64,000 bases of DNA, taken from Faecalicatena_A orotica. GTDB lineage: Bacteria; Bacillota; Clostridia; Lachnospirales; Lachnospiraceae. Made by a program: the position numbers and the translations under genes. A model generated the notes under the pieces. It did no database searches. It was not told where the DNA came from and saw only the letters and a list, made by a program, of their open reading frames with translations. The stretch lies in assembly GCF_040545875.1 (NCBI RefSeq), contig NZ_JBEPMR010000001.1; one strand, 5' to 3'. Below are positions 7,540 through 16,472 of the stretch, piece after piece. Position 1 is the first letter of the stretch, and every line of letters begins with the position of its first letter.

Positions 7540-7573
7540 ACGAGCCGTGTCTCTTAAAAAGAACACGGCTCGT
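7540..7573 (-). terminator. Terminator between Maff2 gene and converging pseudogene
   Basis: A perfect 11-bp stem ACGAGCCGTGT / ACACGGCTCGT. The T-run (TTTTTC) follows on the minus strand, so it mainly serves the pseudogene at 7584-8289, though the stem could also stop plus-strand transcripts. Confidence 0.85.
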
Positions 7574-7583
7574 ACAATAACAA

Positions 7584-8289
7584 TTATGGTTTAAATAACT
7601 TTTCTAATTCATTAGCATTTACTTGTTTCAGATAATTGTCTCTACAATAACAATTATTACATTTTCTTACTTTTAATATGTTTTCATCAAAACCAGATTC
7701 ATTTAGTGATGAAATAAGAGCTTGTTTGGCAGATGGAAATAAAGGAACATCATTAACTTTTACATAAGGATTATCTAAAAGAACTTCGACCAAGTACTTT
7801 TTGAAAGGAATGCGTTTGTTTGTATCATGTATAGTAAACATTTTAGCCTGTATAGTATGATTTTCCATGTTTTGTTTGAATTCAGATACATATTCGTCCA
7901 CAGACGAATAATATTTTTCTTCCTCAGTCATACCATCTTGCCAATATATGGGGTTGTTCTTTGTTATACATAGGTTAGGTAAATTTTTATCTAACAGAAA
8001 TTCGTTACTAAGTTTGAAACAAACAGGACCATATAAGTTTTGGCGCGGAAAATACCCATGTAAGTCAACAATATCAAAAAAAATATCATTCCACATGGAA
8101 GTGTTTATCAATGTCGTCTGATGACTGAGAAGTCATTGCCAAGCCTCTATTTTCTATTTCCGCTCTGGATAAAAGGCCTTTTTGATTAATTAGCGTACAA
8201 GAAGTTTTTACAGTATTTGCATGAAAAAAATATTGAAAATTTCTGCTTTTTAAAAATTCATATAATTTGACTGGAGAAATTTCTATCAT
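7584..8289 (-). pseudogene. Frameshifted gene, possible ADP-ribosyltransferase-like fold
   Basis: Two consecutive minus-strand frames (start 8289, break near 8090, end 7584) read as one protein of about 234 residues if two bases are restored. The first frame ends D-I-D-K-H-F-H-V-E-stop and the second continues with W-N-D-I-F-F-D-I-V-D-L-H. The break lies in a TG-rich run, and losing one TG unit from GTGTG explains it. The N-terminal pattern H-A-N-T-V-K-T-S-C with G-L-L-S-R loosely recalls toxin-type ADP-ribosyltransferases such as DarT, but this is weak. The C-terminus has a C-x2-C-x-C group. It is probably cargo or defence-type DNA inactivated by slippage; a sequencing error is not excluded. 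Confidence 0.6.
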
Positions 8290-8445
8290 ATATCACGTCC
8301 TTTAATGTACATAGCCATTTTGTCTTGCGGATGCATACGCAGATTAAGTGGTTATTTTTATATAAATTATATCACTCCCGTTTGTTGTTTTCTACTACAA
8401 TGGTTAATTTTGTCGAAAGCTTTTTTATACTAGGAGGAAGGTACG

Positions 8446-9642
8446 ATGGGAGAATTAAGAACAAGAAAAAGAGGTAAAACATGGGAATATAGTTTTGAAG
8501 GGGCACGCATTGGTGGAAAGCGTAATCCTATTTCTAAGGGTGGATTCAGGACAAAGGCAGATGCCATAACAGCTGGAACTAAAGCAAAGGCAGAATACGA
8601 TCAATCCAGTAGAGTCTTCAAACCCTCAACAATTTCAGTTGCAGATTATCTGGATTATTGGTTTAAAAACTATGTTCAAAAGCATCTCTCGTATAATACT
8701 CAGAGAGATTATGAAAGTAAAATACGAATCCATATAAAACCCTTTATGGGAAAATATCGTCTTACCTCACTGGAGTCCGATATCATTCAGCTTTGGGTGG
8801 ATGATTTAAAAATCAAAAAGGGACTGTCTAAAAGCATGATTTCTAATGCGTTGGCTTGCCTGTCTGGGGCTTTAAACTATGCCGTGCAACCGCGTAAATA
8901 TATAAAATACAATCCCTGTGACTATATAAAAGTGCCGAAAGTCCCAATAAACCAAGATGCACAAGCAAAAACTGATTATATACTACCTCTTGAAGAATGG
9001 GAGAAAATTATTTCATACTTTTCTGACACACACTTTTATCTGCCCTTGATGACAGGTTTTTACGCCGGGACACGCATAGGCGAAAGTTATGGTATTGATC
9101 TGCTAAAAGATATTGATTTTGAGAATAGAACTCTATCAATAAGCCACCAAATGCAAAAACGTGATGATAAAAGGTAGGTTTTCTGTAATCCCAAACATGA
9201 CTCTTTCCGTACAATTAAGATAGAGAATGAATTATTAAATGAAATATTGACTAGAAAGAAAAACATGCTGAAATATGGTCCGTATTATTTGAAGACTTAT
9301 TTGGATGACAACGGAACTATCGTTCAGGCTAGGGCTGATATTTTGGTGCCTTATAAGGAAATATGGCCCGATGCTGTTAAAGAGAACGGTGAGCTAACAA
9401 ACACAGACACGTTTAAATACTGCGCCAGGGTAATTCACTATTCCCTAAACAATCCATTATCCCATCACCACTGCCTGCGCCATACCCACGGAACCATACT
9501 TGCTGAAAATGGAGCCTGGCCAAGAACGGTTATGGAACGGCTGGGACACAAAGATATTAAAACCACCCTAGAGAGGTATGTCTTTAATATGGATAAACTG
9601 CAAAACGACGCCGTTGAAATTTTTGAAAGAGCTGTTAAATAA
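8446..9642 (+). pseudogene. Tyrosine integrase interrupted by one amber codon
   Basis: One continuous frame of 399 codons contains a single internal TAG at 9175-9177, with the same frame resuming at once as V-F-C-N-P-K-H. A TGG tryptophan codon is the likely ancestor. The protein is of Tn916/phage integrase type: N-terminal arm-binding domain (residues 1-55), core-binding SAM-like domain (65-165), then the catalytic domain with R-I-G-E, H-C-L-R-H-T-H, L-G-H and the nucleophile in E-R-Y near the C-terminus. All catalytic residues are intact except that the stop splits the catalytic domain. AGGAGG precedes the ATG. It lies next to the 3' end of rlmD, which points to that gene as its target. Confidence 0.85.
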
Positions 9643-9645
9643 TTC

Positions 9646-9673
9646 TGCCTACCCCATGAAAAAAGGGTAGGCA
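9646..9673 (+). terminator. Hairpin after the integrase
   Basis: A perfect 9-bp stem TGCCTACCC / GGGTAGGCA begins just after the integrase stop. There is no T-run, so it is a weak terminator or an end-structure of the element. Confidence 0.5.
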
Positions 9674-9770
9674 AATGGTAGACAAAACACTTATTTTGTT
9701 GGATAAATCTATTGCCAATCCGCCTATTTACGGGTCAAAAGCGCGACCGTCTCTACATGCACCGTCTCAC
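9674..9770. other. Probable right junction of the element at the rlmD 3' end
   Basis: The integrase ends 81 bases from the stop of rlmD. The 3' end of rumA/rlmD is a known recombination target of Firmicutes integrative elements. The gene here ends H-V-E-T-V-A-L-L-T-R-K, so the last codons may be element-supplied. The matching left repeat is not in the window, so the exact core is unknown. Confidence 0.35.
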
Positions 9771-11088
9771 AAAACTGATCCACCCCCACGCACTTGACAA
9801 CCTCATACCCCCGCCCCTGCATCATCTCCAAATCCCGCGCCAGGCTTGTTACTTTACAGGAGATATACACGATTTTATCCACCTGATAGTCCAGTATCTT
9901 CGGCAGTGCTTTCGGGTGTATCCCGTCCCTCGGCGGGTCGAGCACAATCACATCCGGCTTCTCTTCTATCTCATCTAAAACTTTGAACACATCCCCTGCA
10001 ATGAACCTGCAGTTATCCAGACCGTTTCTTTTTGCGTTCTCACGTGCGGCCTCAACGGCCTCCTCGACGATCTCTACTCCGATGACCTGTTTTGCCACGG
10101 GGGCGAGTACCTGAGCAATGGTGCCGGTCCCGCTGAACAGGTCGAATACCGTCATGTCCTTGATGTCTCCGATATATTCGCGCACGGTATTATACAGGAC
10201 TTCGGCGCCTCTGGAATTGGGCTGGAAGAAGGAAAACGGCGTGATTTTAAATTCCATTCCCATGATCTTCTCATAAAAATAGTCCTGTCCGTAAAGGATA
10301 CGTGTTTCATCGCTCTGAACGACGTCAGAGAGGGAATCGTTTAATATATGGAGTATCCCCACTATCGTTCCGTCCAGTTCCAGCTTAAGAAGTGCTTCTG
10401 TCAGGCCCTGCAGGTCGTACTCTTCCTGTGTGGTTGTCACCAGATTCACCAAAATTTCTCCGGTTGTGTCTCCCCGTCTCACCAGTAAATGGCGGAGGTA
10501 TCCTTCGTGCTGCATTTTTTTGTAATAGCCGGCGCCTTTTTCTTTGAAATACTCCAGCACGCAGAGAAGGATACGGTTCATATCCGGGTGCACAAGCCTG
10601 CAATCTCCGGCCGTGAGTACATCGTAGGTACTGCCTTTTTTATGGAGGCCCAGTGAAAGAGGGCCGTCTTTGTATTCATCGCCAAAGGAAAATTCCATTT
10701 TGTTGCGGTACTCGAATTCCTTCGGGCTTGCCTGAATCCCCTCGAATTCATATTCTGTTTTTACGGCCGAATCGATTATTTCTTTGATCTGCTGTGCCTT
10801 CATTTTCAGCTGTTCCTCATAAGGCATGGTCTGATACATGCAGCCGCCGCAGGCAGGGAATATGCTGCAGACAGGGTCCCGTTTTTCCAGAGGGGACTTT
10901 TCCATGACTTCCAGAAGCCGCCCTTCTGCATTTCCTCTTTTAAATTTATTGACAACAAATCGAATCTTCTGCCCCGGGATTCCGTTTTTTACTGTCACGT
11001 AGCGATCCTCCTCTGCGATCCACACAAGACCTTTATTGGGGAATTCCACCTTTTCTATCATGCCTTCATATACTTGTCCTTTTTTCAT
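9724..11088 (-). CDS. rlmD: 23S rRNA (uracil-C5) methyltransferase RlmD/RumA family
   Basis: This enzyme transfers a methyl group from SAM to a uracil C5 in 23S rRNA. The 454-aa protein has an N-terminal TRAM RNA-binding domain (about 1-60), an iron-sulphur cysteine set (Cys74, Cys80, Cys83 in C-x5-C-G-G-C), a central RNA-binding region, and a Rossmann SAM domain with D-L-F-S-G-T-G-T and the L-D-P-P-R motif. The catalytic cysteine lies in Y-I-S-C-K, where relatives usually have S-C-N-P. GGAGG precedes the ATG. The C-terminus abuts the mobile island. TrmA/RlmCD paralogues cannot be excluded by reading alone. Confidence 0.88.
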   Translation of the reverse strand: MKKGQVYEGMIEKVEFPNKGLVWIAEEDRYVTVKNGIPGQKIRFVVNKFKRGNAEGRLLEVMEKSPLEKRDPVCSIFPACGGCMYQTMPYEEQLKMKAQQIKEIIDSAVKTEYEFEGIQASPKEFEYRNKMEFSFGDEYKDGPLSLGLHKKGSTYDVLTAGDCRLVHPDMNRILLCVLEYFKEKGAGYYKKMQHEGYLRHLLVRRGDTTGEILVNLVTTTQEEYDLQGLTEALLKLELDGTIVGILHILNDSLSDVVQSDETRILYGQDYFYEKIMGMEFKITPFSFFQPNSRGAEVLYNTVREYIGDIKDMTVFDLFSGTGTIAQVLAPVAKQVIGVEIVEEAVEAARENAKRNGLDNCRFIAGDVFKVLDEIEEKPDVIVLDPPRDGIHPKALPKILDYQVDKIVYISCKVTSLARDLEMMQGRGYEVVKCVGVDQFCETVHVETVALLTRK

Positions 11089-11217
11089 CTCTGCCTCCAG
11101 TCCTATAACTTCTGTTTCTTATAACATAAAATAGAGTTTCGCTTGTGAAACTCGCGCCTGCGGCGCTCGCTCTGCGACATCTACCTTATACGCCGCAGTG
11201 TGCATCCCCCGGAGGGC

Positions 11218-11288
11218 TTTTTATTTCATAGGACGTACTTTCCTATGAAATAAAAATAGACAGGGTGCAGTAAGCTCCACATCCTGTC
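11218..11288. terminator. Tandem hairpins in the rlmD upstream spacer
   Basis: A perfect 16-bp A+T-rich stem (11218-11233 / 11241-11256) is flanked by a second stem GACAGG / CCTGTC (11259-11288). Minus-strand transcripts from 11384 meet the second hairpin and then TATTTTTATTT, a good terminator. The rest of the 295-base spacer 11089-11383 shows no gene. Confidence 0.7.
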
Positions 11289-11383
11289 CATTATTCGCTT
11301 TATTCATTCCATAGCCGTAAGCCTTAACAGCTGGCCAGCCCGCAGGGCCTTGATTCCAGGATTCCCTTTTGGTATTTGGTTTT

Positions 11384-11623
11384 CTATACCTGGTCTTCCT
11401 CACTAAAATAATCGTCAAAATCATCATCGAAATCTTCTTCAAAATCCTCCAGATAATCTGGTGTGAAGAAACGGTATACTGCATATGCAATAGCAGCTAC
11501 TGCCGCTACAGCTCCAACGATTGCCAGAACCCAGAGTACTGTATTTTTCTGCTTTTCGTCTTCTTTCTTACGCAGTAATTCATTCAGTTTTGTTTCAGCG
11601 ATTAATTCCTCTACTTTGCTCAT
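11384..11623 (-). CDS. Small single-pass membrane protein, acidic tail
   Basis: A 79-aa protein with three parts: a charged helical N-terminus (about 1-30), one hydrophobic segment (about 30-52, rich in Ala and Val), and a very acidic cytoplasmic or surface tail with repeated E-D-F and D-D motifs (about 55-79). The ATG at 11621-11623 is supported by AAAGGA 11 bases upstream; a start ten codons earlier lacks support. It follows pcrA on the same strand after about 125 bases. Similar small proteins occur in Lachnospiraceae near pcrA, but no function is known to me. Confidence 0.7.
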   Translation of the reverse strand: MSKVEELIAETKLNELLRKKEDEKQKNTVLWVLAIVGAVAAVAAIAYAVYRFFTPDYLEDFEEDFDDDFDDYFSEEDQV

Positions 11624-11747
11624 ATTATCCACGTCCTTTCCCCGTCTTATCAATACAGGTTTACTTTAAGTTATTATATCACTATCATTTTCAGATTACT
11701 ACTCATTTATGCCAAATTTTCATTTTAATTGCAAAAATTGTAACCCT

Positions 11748-13976
11748 TTAACTTATTTTCTGAAGGCGTGCAAATGATGCAAACATTTTTTTAACTCCGG
11801 CGGAGTCAAATTGTACCGTCACTTCAAAGTCACGGCCACCCTCAGTTACATCGGTTACCAGCCCTTCGCCGAACTTTATGTGTCTGACCCTGTCTCCAAC
11901 CGTATAGTCGAGTCCCTTTTCCTTCGAAACAGCAAATTGTTTTGCCGTTTTACCTGTGGTGAAGGCTTTCTGCTTGAACGCCTGTTTTGCCTGGAAATAA
12001 GCGTTCTGGGTCGGCATTTCGACATCTTCCTCGAATGTATTCCCGTTTTCCATCAGTTCGGATGGGATTTCCTTCAGGAAACGGGATGTTTTATTGTACT
12101 GCGTCTCCCCGCGTATCATTCTTCTTCTCGCACAGCTGACTGTCAGTTTCTTCTCGGCACGTGTGATTCCCACATAGCAGAGCCTGCGCTCCTCTTCCAG
12201 ATCTTCATTGTCATCTGATGTGATGGTCATATAGCTCGGGAAAAGTCCGTCTTCCATCCCCGCCAGATAAACACGGGGGAATTCCAGACCTTTTGCACTA
12301 TGTAATGTCATCAGGATGACGTAATCCTGTGCTTCATCCAGACTGTCAATATCTGCAACCAGAGCTACCTCCTCCAGAAAACCGCTCAAAGTAGGCTTCT
12401 CATCCTCATCTGCGCATTTTTCCTCATACGCGGCAATCTTACTTAACAACTCATCGATATTTTCAATCCTCGTCTGGGCATCTTCCTTGTCCTCAGCCTC
12501 CAGATTTTCCACATAGCCTGTCTTTTCAATGATTTCTTTCATCAGGTCAGAAATGCTCTCGTTCTGGGCAAATCCCTTGAAATATTCAATCAATGCCACA
12601 AAGGAGTCTAGCTTTGCAGTACTCCTCCCGATATTCGGGATCAGGTCCAGTCCCTGAAGTGCTTCATAAAAACCGATTTCTCTTTCCAGGGCGGATTCCT
12701 GCACTCTGTTGATCGTCGTCAGTCCGATTCCCCGCTTCGGGACATTGATAATACGCCTTACCGCCAGATCGTCCTTCCCATTGTCAATGGTCTTTAAATA
12801 TGCCAGAAGGTCTTTGATCTCGCGGCGTGCATAGAAATTGATGCCTCCTACGATTTTATACGGAATATTTGCAGCCACAAATTTCTCCTCGAACAGACGT
12901 GACTGGGCATTCGTACGGTATAAGATGGCATGGTCGTTATAAGCAGCGCCGTCGCTGACATTCTTTTTAATATCCCCTGCAATAAAATCTGCCTCATCAT
13001 ACCCGGTATCAAACTGGCGCAGCTGAATCTTCTCGCCTTCCCCGTTTTCCGTCCAAAGAGACTTATCCTTACGGCCCACATTGTTTCTGATCACGGCATT
13101 TGCCGCATTCAGAATATTGCCGGTGGACCGGTAATTCTGTTCCAGCTTGATTACTCTGGCGTCATGGTATTCCTGCTCGAAGTTCAGTATATTCTTGATG
13201 TTTGCCCCGCGGAACTTGTAGATAGACTGGTCGTCATCACCTACCACGCACAGATTCTTGTATTTTCCCGCAAGAAGGCTCACAAACTTGAACTGGACCG
13301 TATTCGTATCCTGATACTCATCCACCATAATATAACGGAAACGTTCCTGATAATACTCCAGAATATCCGGCTGGGTCTGGAACAGCTGCACCGTCTTCAC
13401 AAGCAGGTCGTCAAAATCAAGTGCGTTATTCGCGCGGAGCTGTTTTTCATACTCCCAGTAAACCTTCGCGATTTTCTGCTTTCCATAGTCCCCGCCCGCA
13501 TTCAGTTCAAATTCCTGCGGCATGATCAGCTCGTCTTTCGCAGAAGAAATCGCACTTAGCAGATTCCGTTCCTTGTAAACCTTTGTATCAATATCGATCA
13601 GTCTGCATACATCCTTCATCAGTGTTTTCTGGTCGTCTGCATCATAAATCGTAAAATTATTATCATATCCAAGTCTGTCGATATGTCTTCTCAGGATTCT
13701 CACACAGGTTGAGTGGAATGTACTCACCCAGATGCTTTCCGAACCGAAACCGACCAGTTTATCCACACGCTCACGCATCTCTCCCGCGGCCTTGTTTGTA
13801 AATGTAATTGCCAGAATGTTCCACGGATTCACACCTTTTTCTTCTATTAAATAAGCAATCCTGTGGGTCAGCACTCTCGTTTTTCCTGATCCAGCTCCTG
13901 CCAGTATCAAAAGTGGCCCATTTGTGTGGAATACCGCTTCTCTCTGCTGTTCATTTAAAGTATCGTATATGCTCAT
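11748..13976 (-). CDS. pcrA: ATP-dependent DNA helicase PcrA/UvrD
   Basis: A superfamily 1A 3'-5' DNA helicase acting in nucleotide excision repair, rolling-circle replication and removal of RecA or RNA polymerase conflicts. At 742 aa it has normal length. All motifs are visible: Q-R-E-A, Walker A G-A-G-S-G-K-T, D-E-Y-Q-D, G-D-D-D-Q-S-I-Y-K-F-R-G-A, Q-N-Y-R-S, T-L-H-S-A-K-G-L-E-F and V-G-I-T-R-A. The C-terminal 60 residues form the Tudor-like domain of the PcrA family that contacts RNA polymerase (V-G-D-R-V-R-H-I-K-F-G-E-G). The start at 13974-13976 has GGGAG upstream; an in-frame start 11 codons earlier adds unlike sequence. Confidence 0.96.
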   Translation of the reverse strand: MSIYDTLNEQQREAVFHTNGPLLILAGAGSGKTRVLTHRIAYLIEEKGVNPWNILAITFTNKAAGEMRERVDKLVGFGSESIWVSTFHSTCVRILRRHIDRLGYDNNFTIYDADDQKTLMKDVCRLIDIDTKVYKERNLLSAISSAKDELIMPQEFELNAGGDYGKQKIAKVYWEYEKQLRANNALDFDDLLVKTVQLFQTQPDILEYYQERFRYIMVDEYQDTNTVQFKFVSLLAGKYKNLCVVGDDDQSIYKFRGANIKNILNFEQEYHDARVIKLEQNYRSTGNILNAANAVIRNNVGRKDKSLWTENGEGEKIQLRQFDTGYDEADFIAGDIKKNVSDGAAYNDHAILYRTNAQSRLFEEKFVAANIPYKIVGGINFYARREIKDLLAYLKTIDNGKDDLAVRRIINVPKRGIGLTTINRVQESALEREIGFYEALQGLDLIPNIGRSTAKLDSFVALIEYFKGFAQNESISDLMKEIIEKTGYVENLEAEDKEDAQTRIENIDELLSKIAAYEEKCADEDEKPTLSGFLEEVALVADIDSLDEAQDYVILMTLHSAKGLEFPRVYLAGMEDGLFPSYMTITSDDNEDLEEERRLCYVGITRAEKKLTVSCARRRMIRGETQYNKTSRFLKEIPSELMENGNTFEEDVEMPTQNAYFQAKQAFKQKAFTTGKTAKQFAVSKEKGLDYTVGDRVRHIKFGEGLVTDVTEGGRDFEVTVQFDSAGVKKMFASFARLQKIS

Positions 13977-14152
13977 ATGTATCTCCCGTCTGCCATGCAC
14001 AAAACTCATTCTTTGTCCCGGAAAAAACTCCTGATGCTCCGGGATCTCACCTATGTGATTATAATATAAAATCCTTGTCCTGTCACGTAAAACTGTTAAG
14101 TCATCATTATAATACAGAAAATAGATTACTGTTCAGACTGTACCTTACAAAA

Positions 14153-14188
14153 AAGAGGCCAGCGTGCTGCTGCCGCTGACCTGCTCTT
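14153..14188 (-). terminator. Terminator after the HPr-like gene
   Basis: Minus-strand hairpin with arms AGAGCAGGTCAGCG and CGCTGGCCTCT (bulged), followed by TTTTTTG. It lies about 70 bases after the stop at 14255. Confidence 0.7.
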
Positions 14189-14254
14189 AACTTTATGAAA
14201 ATTTCTGTGGGTTTCCCCGGGTGTGTTTGACAATTCATTATACTCAGCCTGAAA

Positions 14255-14482
14255 TCAGGAATAATATCCTGAGAAATATTTGTCCACATTTTCTGTCTCT
14301 TCCCCGTACACAACGAGCTCCAGTTTTTCTCCAAGATCGAGGCTCATCAGGCCGAGAAGTGATTTTGCGTCAATCCATTTATTCTTATGTCTGACATCAA
14401 TATCTGCTTTTATATTCTTGCATACACTGCAGAAGTCCATAACTTCTTCCATATTAGAAAACTGAATATTTCTTGTAGTCAT
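14255..14482 (-). CDS. HPr-like protein lacking the phosphorylatable histidine
   Basis: A 75-aa protein of HPr fold size. The C-terminal two thirds match HPr, including the regulatory serine region D-A-K-S-L-L-G-L-M-S-L (Ser41 corresponding to HPr Ser46) and the following L-G-E-K-L-E-L strand. The N-terminal active-site motif of HPr (G-L-H-A-R-P) is absent; the equivalent positions read M-E-E-V-M-D-F-C. It therefore cannot carry the phosphate from Enzyme I. As with Bacillus Crh, which also lacks that histidine, it could act as a Ser-phosphorylated partner of CcpA. AGGAGG lies upstream. The role is inferred from the missing and retained residues. Confidence 0.75.
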   Translation of the reverse strand: MTTRNIQFSNMEEVMDFCSVCKNIKADIDVRHKNKWIDAKSLLGLMSLDLGEKLELVVYGEETENVDKYFSGYYS

Positions 14483-14556
14483 TGATTTAGATCCTCCTGT
14501 TTCAATTTATTCTGTCCTATCATCATGTGTACCTGCTTTTATTTTTATTCTGCTTT

Positions 14557-15045
14557 TTATTCTGCCTCCGCAGCCAGCTCTAAATCTTTTTCCGGGAAAA
14601 GGTGTCCGAAGACCCATCTCACAAACGGGCCCGCGAAGAAGATCTGCCAGCACAATGCCATCGGAAAGTTCATTACAGATGTCTGAATCCATTTTGATAC
14701 CAGCTGTGAATCCACTCCTTTGAACAGCACAGTTGCGACAAAACTCATCATCGGACACATGAGGCAGACTGTCATTGCGGATACAGCAAGGATCACGAAA
14801 ATCGGCTTATCCTTCCCCGGCGTCACCAGTCTGAAGGCCAGTTTTTTTGAAAGCGGTCCGGCGATCAGCATCTCCAGAATAAAACCAACGATCCCCATAA
14901 TAACGAGCTCCCCAAGAGCGATATAAAAGACCTCGTTTGTTAATCCCCCTTTATCCAGAGAGATATTATACACAACAAGTGCGTATACCATTACAATCAC
15001 CATAATAATTGTAAAAATAATTTCCTGAAATTTTGTTTTTGGCAT
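14557..15045 (-). CDS. DUF2798-like four-helix membrane protein
   Basis: A 162-aa protein with four hydrophobic segments at about residues 8-27, 42-62, 83-105 and 120-145, joined by short polar loops, and a short acidic tail. It resembles the DUF2798 family of small bacterial membrane proteins with unknown function. AGGAGG lies 9 bases before the ATG. The gene precedes the HPr-like gene by about 75 bases with no obvious terminator between them, so they may share a transcript. Nothing in the sequence indicates a substrate. Confidence 0.75.
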   Translation of the reverse strand: MPKTKFQEIIFTIIMVIVMVYALVVYNISLDKGGLTNEVFYIALGELVIMGIVGFILEMLIAGPLSKKLAFRLVTPGKDKPIFVILAVSAMTVCLMCPMMSFVATVLFKGVDSQLVSKWIQTSVMNFPMALCWQIFFAGPFVRWVFGHLFPEKDLELAAEAE

Positions 15046-15397
15046 GTTTTTGTTCCTCCTGTCTCATACTCACTATTTTTATGCATACCTGTTGTCTTAA
15101 GCCTTTACCGAATTTTAAACAGCAAAAAAGGCAGCGAAAATACAGACCATCTCATAACTTTCGTTACAATTATAGGACTATAATCTTCACTACCATTCTC
15201 ATTTAATCTTTATTCAGTTACAGTAGTCCCCGTTTTTAAATAGGAACTGCTCTCACTTAAGATGTTGTTATTCTAACAGATGTGCACGGTATGTGTAAGT
15301 ACTTTTTGCAATTTCGTCAGGTTCCACATAGCTGACAGATATTTTTTAATAAATGCAGACACTTTTGCCAATGGGCGGACCTGCCTGTTTATACACA
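15046..15397. other. Gene-free spacer, 352 bases
   Basis: The A+T-rich spacer must hold the promoter of the DUF2798 gene and the 3' end of the sugar operon transcript. I see no strong terminator stem, repeat or credible ORF in it. Confidence 0.5.
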
Positions 15398-16360
15398 TCA
15401 CATCATGCGCACTTTCACGTTATAAACCTTCTTTTCCCCCGGCTCCAGAAATTTCAGCATTCCTCTCCGGCGCATGACATCCCGCCCGTCCGGATAACAG
15501 TTGCCGCATTCCAGTCCCAGAACATAGTCCCTGACACCCATCATCTTCCATTCAACGAATGCGTCCAGTTCCTTCGGATCGAACAGAATCTCCAGTCCCT
15601 GATTCAGTTTCGGCTGATAGATGGACGCCCTTCCTTCTTCCCGGAATTTATGATAATAACAGCGTTCCACATATCCGGCTTCCGGCTTTATCATCTTCAT
15701 CCAGTTATCCAGATCCTCCGCAGCATGGTCATCACGTGCGGCCACTTCATAGGAAGGGATTTCCACAATACTATCCTCGTCCAGCAGGGGGTATCCCATG
15801 TTCATATGGTATAAGATTTCCATCGGGGTCCTGCTGTCACCTGTATTCTCAATCGTATCCTTTATGGTAAATTCATTTTCCTCAAGGCTGACACGGATCT
15901 CACGGTTCAGGCGGAGTTTCCGTGCAAAGATGCCCTCGTCTTTTATCACCGCCCGTATCACCAGCTCCCCGTCTTCTTCGAACCAGTATGCGGCCTCCGC
16001 AGGCGTATTCGCAATGGAGCCGTGCAGCGGCAGTACCTCCCCGTCGTCTGTGCAGGGCGACCCCACTGCCTGAAGTCCGCATGTCGTCAGGAATCCGGCC
16101 GTAAAAGATTTCAGCCATCCGTCTTCTTTTGAATCATAATATGCCGGTGCCACATATCCACACGGTGAAAAATAAGACATATTTATGCCCCGGTAACGCA
16201 GTCTGGATATATCTGCGCTGCGGTCCAGTGAGACTGTCAGCTCCAGCCCCTTGCCATTCGTCACTTCCAGCAGGCGCATCCCGTCACCCTTTCCGCCCAC
16301 TAACCGGTGTTCCTCTATTCCATAAATCTGGGAATCGTGTCCTATATATGGATTCATCAT
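15398..16360 (-). CDS. DUF4432/aldose 1-epimerase-like sugar mutarotase
   Basis: A 320-aa beta-sandwich protein of the aldose 1-epimerase superfamily, DUF4432 type. Such enzymes interconvert anomers of a sugar before or during uptake. Seen features are the early R-L-L-E-V-T-N-G-K-G-L-E strand, L-D-R-S-A-D-I-S, the T-C-G-L-Q-A-V-G segment, the histidine-containing L-H-G-S-I-A-N-T-P, and the late Y-H-M-N-M-G-Y-P-L-L segment typical of the substrate cleft. It is the last gene of the isomerase-kinase-mutarotase operon, 112 bases after the kinase. The substrate is presumably the same uncommon sugar handled by its neighbours. Confidence 0.8.
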   Translation of the reverse strand: MMNPYIGHDSQIYGIEEHRLVGGKGDGMRLLEVTNGKGLELTVSLDRSADISRLRYRGINMSYFSPCGYVAPAYYDSKEDGWLKSFTAGFLTTCGLQAVGSPCTDDGEVLPLHGSIANTPAEAAYWFEEDGELVIRAVIKDEGIFARKLRLNREIRVSLEENEFTIKDTIENTGDSRTPMEILYHMNMGYPLLDEDSIVEIPSYEVAARDDHAAEDLDNWMKMIKPEAGYVERCYYHKFREEGRASIYQPKLNQGLEILFDPKELDAFVEWKMMGVRDYVLGLECGNCYPDGRDVMRRRGMLKFLEPGEKKVYNVKVRMM

Positions 16361-16472
16361 TTCTTACCGCCTTTCTAACTGTCTGCCAGTTAACAGATAC
16401 GACACAGGCCTGCTAAAATACACCTCCGGTGATGAGGCCTGCCGTCATGTTTTCCCAGTTCCCGCACAAACT

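Larger units (their letters stand above)
1..9720. mobile_element. Degenerate integrated element (ICE/IME remnant)
   Basis: The stretch is bounded on the right by a tyrosine integrase lying directly beside the 3' end of rlmD, and it continues past the left window edge through a large serine recombinase. It contains families typical of Clostridia conjugative elements: serine recombinase with small upstream ORF, sigma-like regulator, KTR protein, XRE regulator and Maff2 protein. No relaxase, complete coupling protein, VirB4 or FtsK-type gene is present, and two genes are visibly broken, so the element is probably immobile by itself. The two recombinases of different classes suggest at least two elements nested or fused. 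The right boundary is set only by the start of rlmD; no direct repeat pair was found, and the left end lies outside the window. Confidence 0.75.

Noticed and set aside
12930..13559. 209-codon plus-strand ORF
   Set aside because: Antisense to pcrA, whose helicase motifs run through the whole region.
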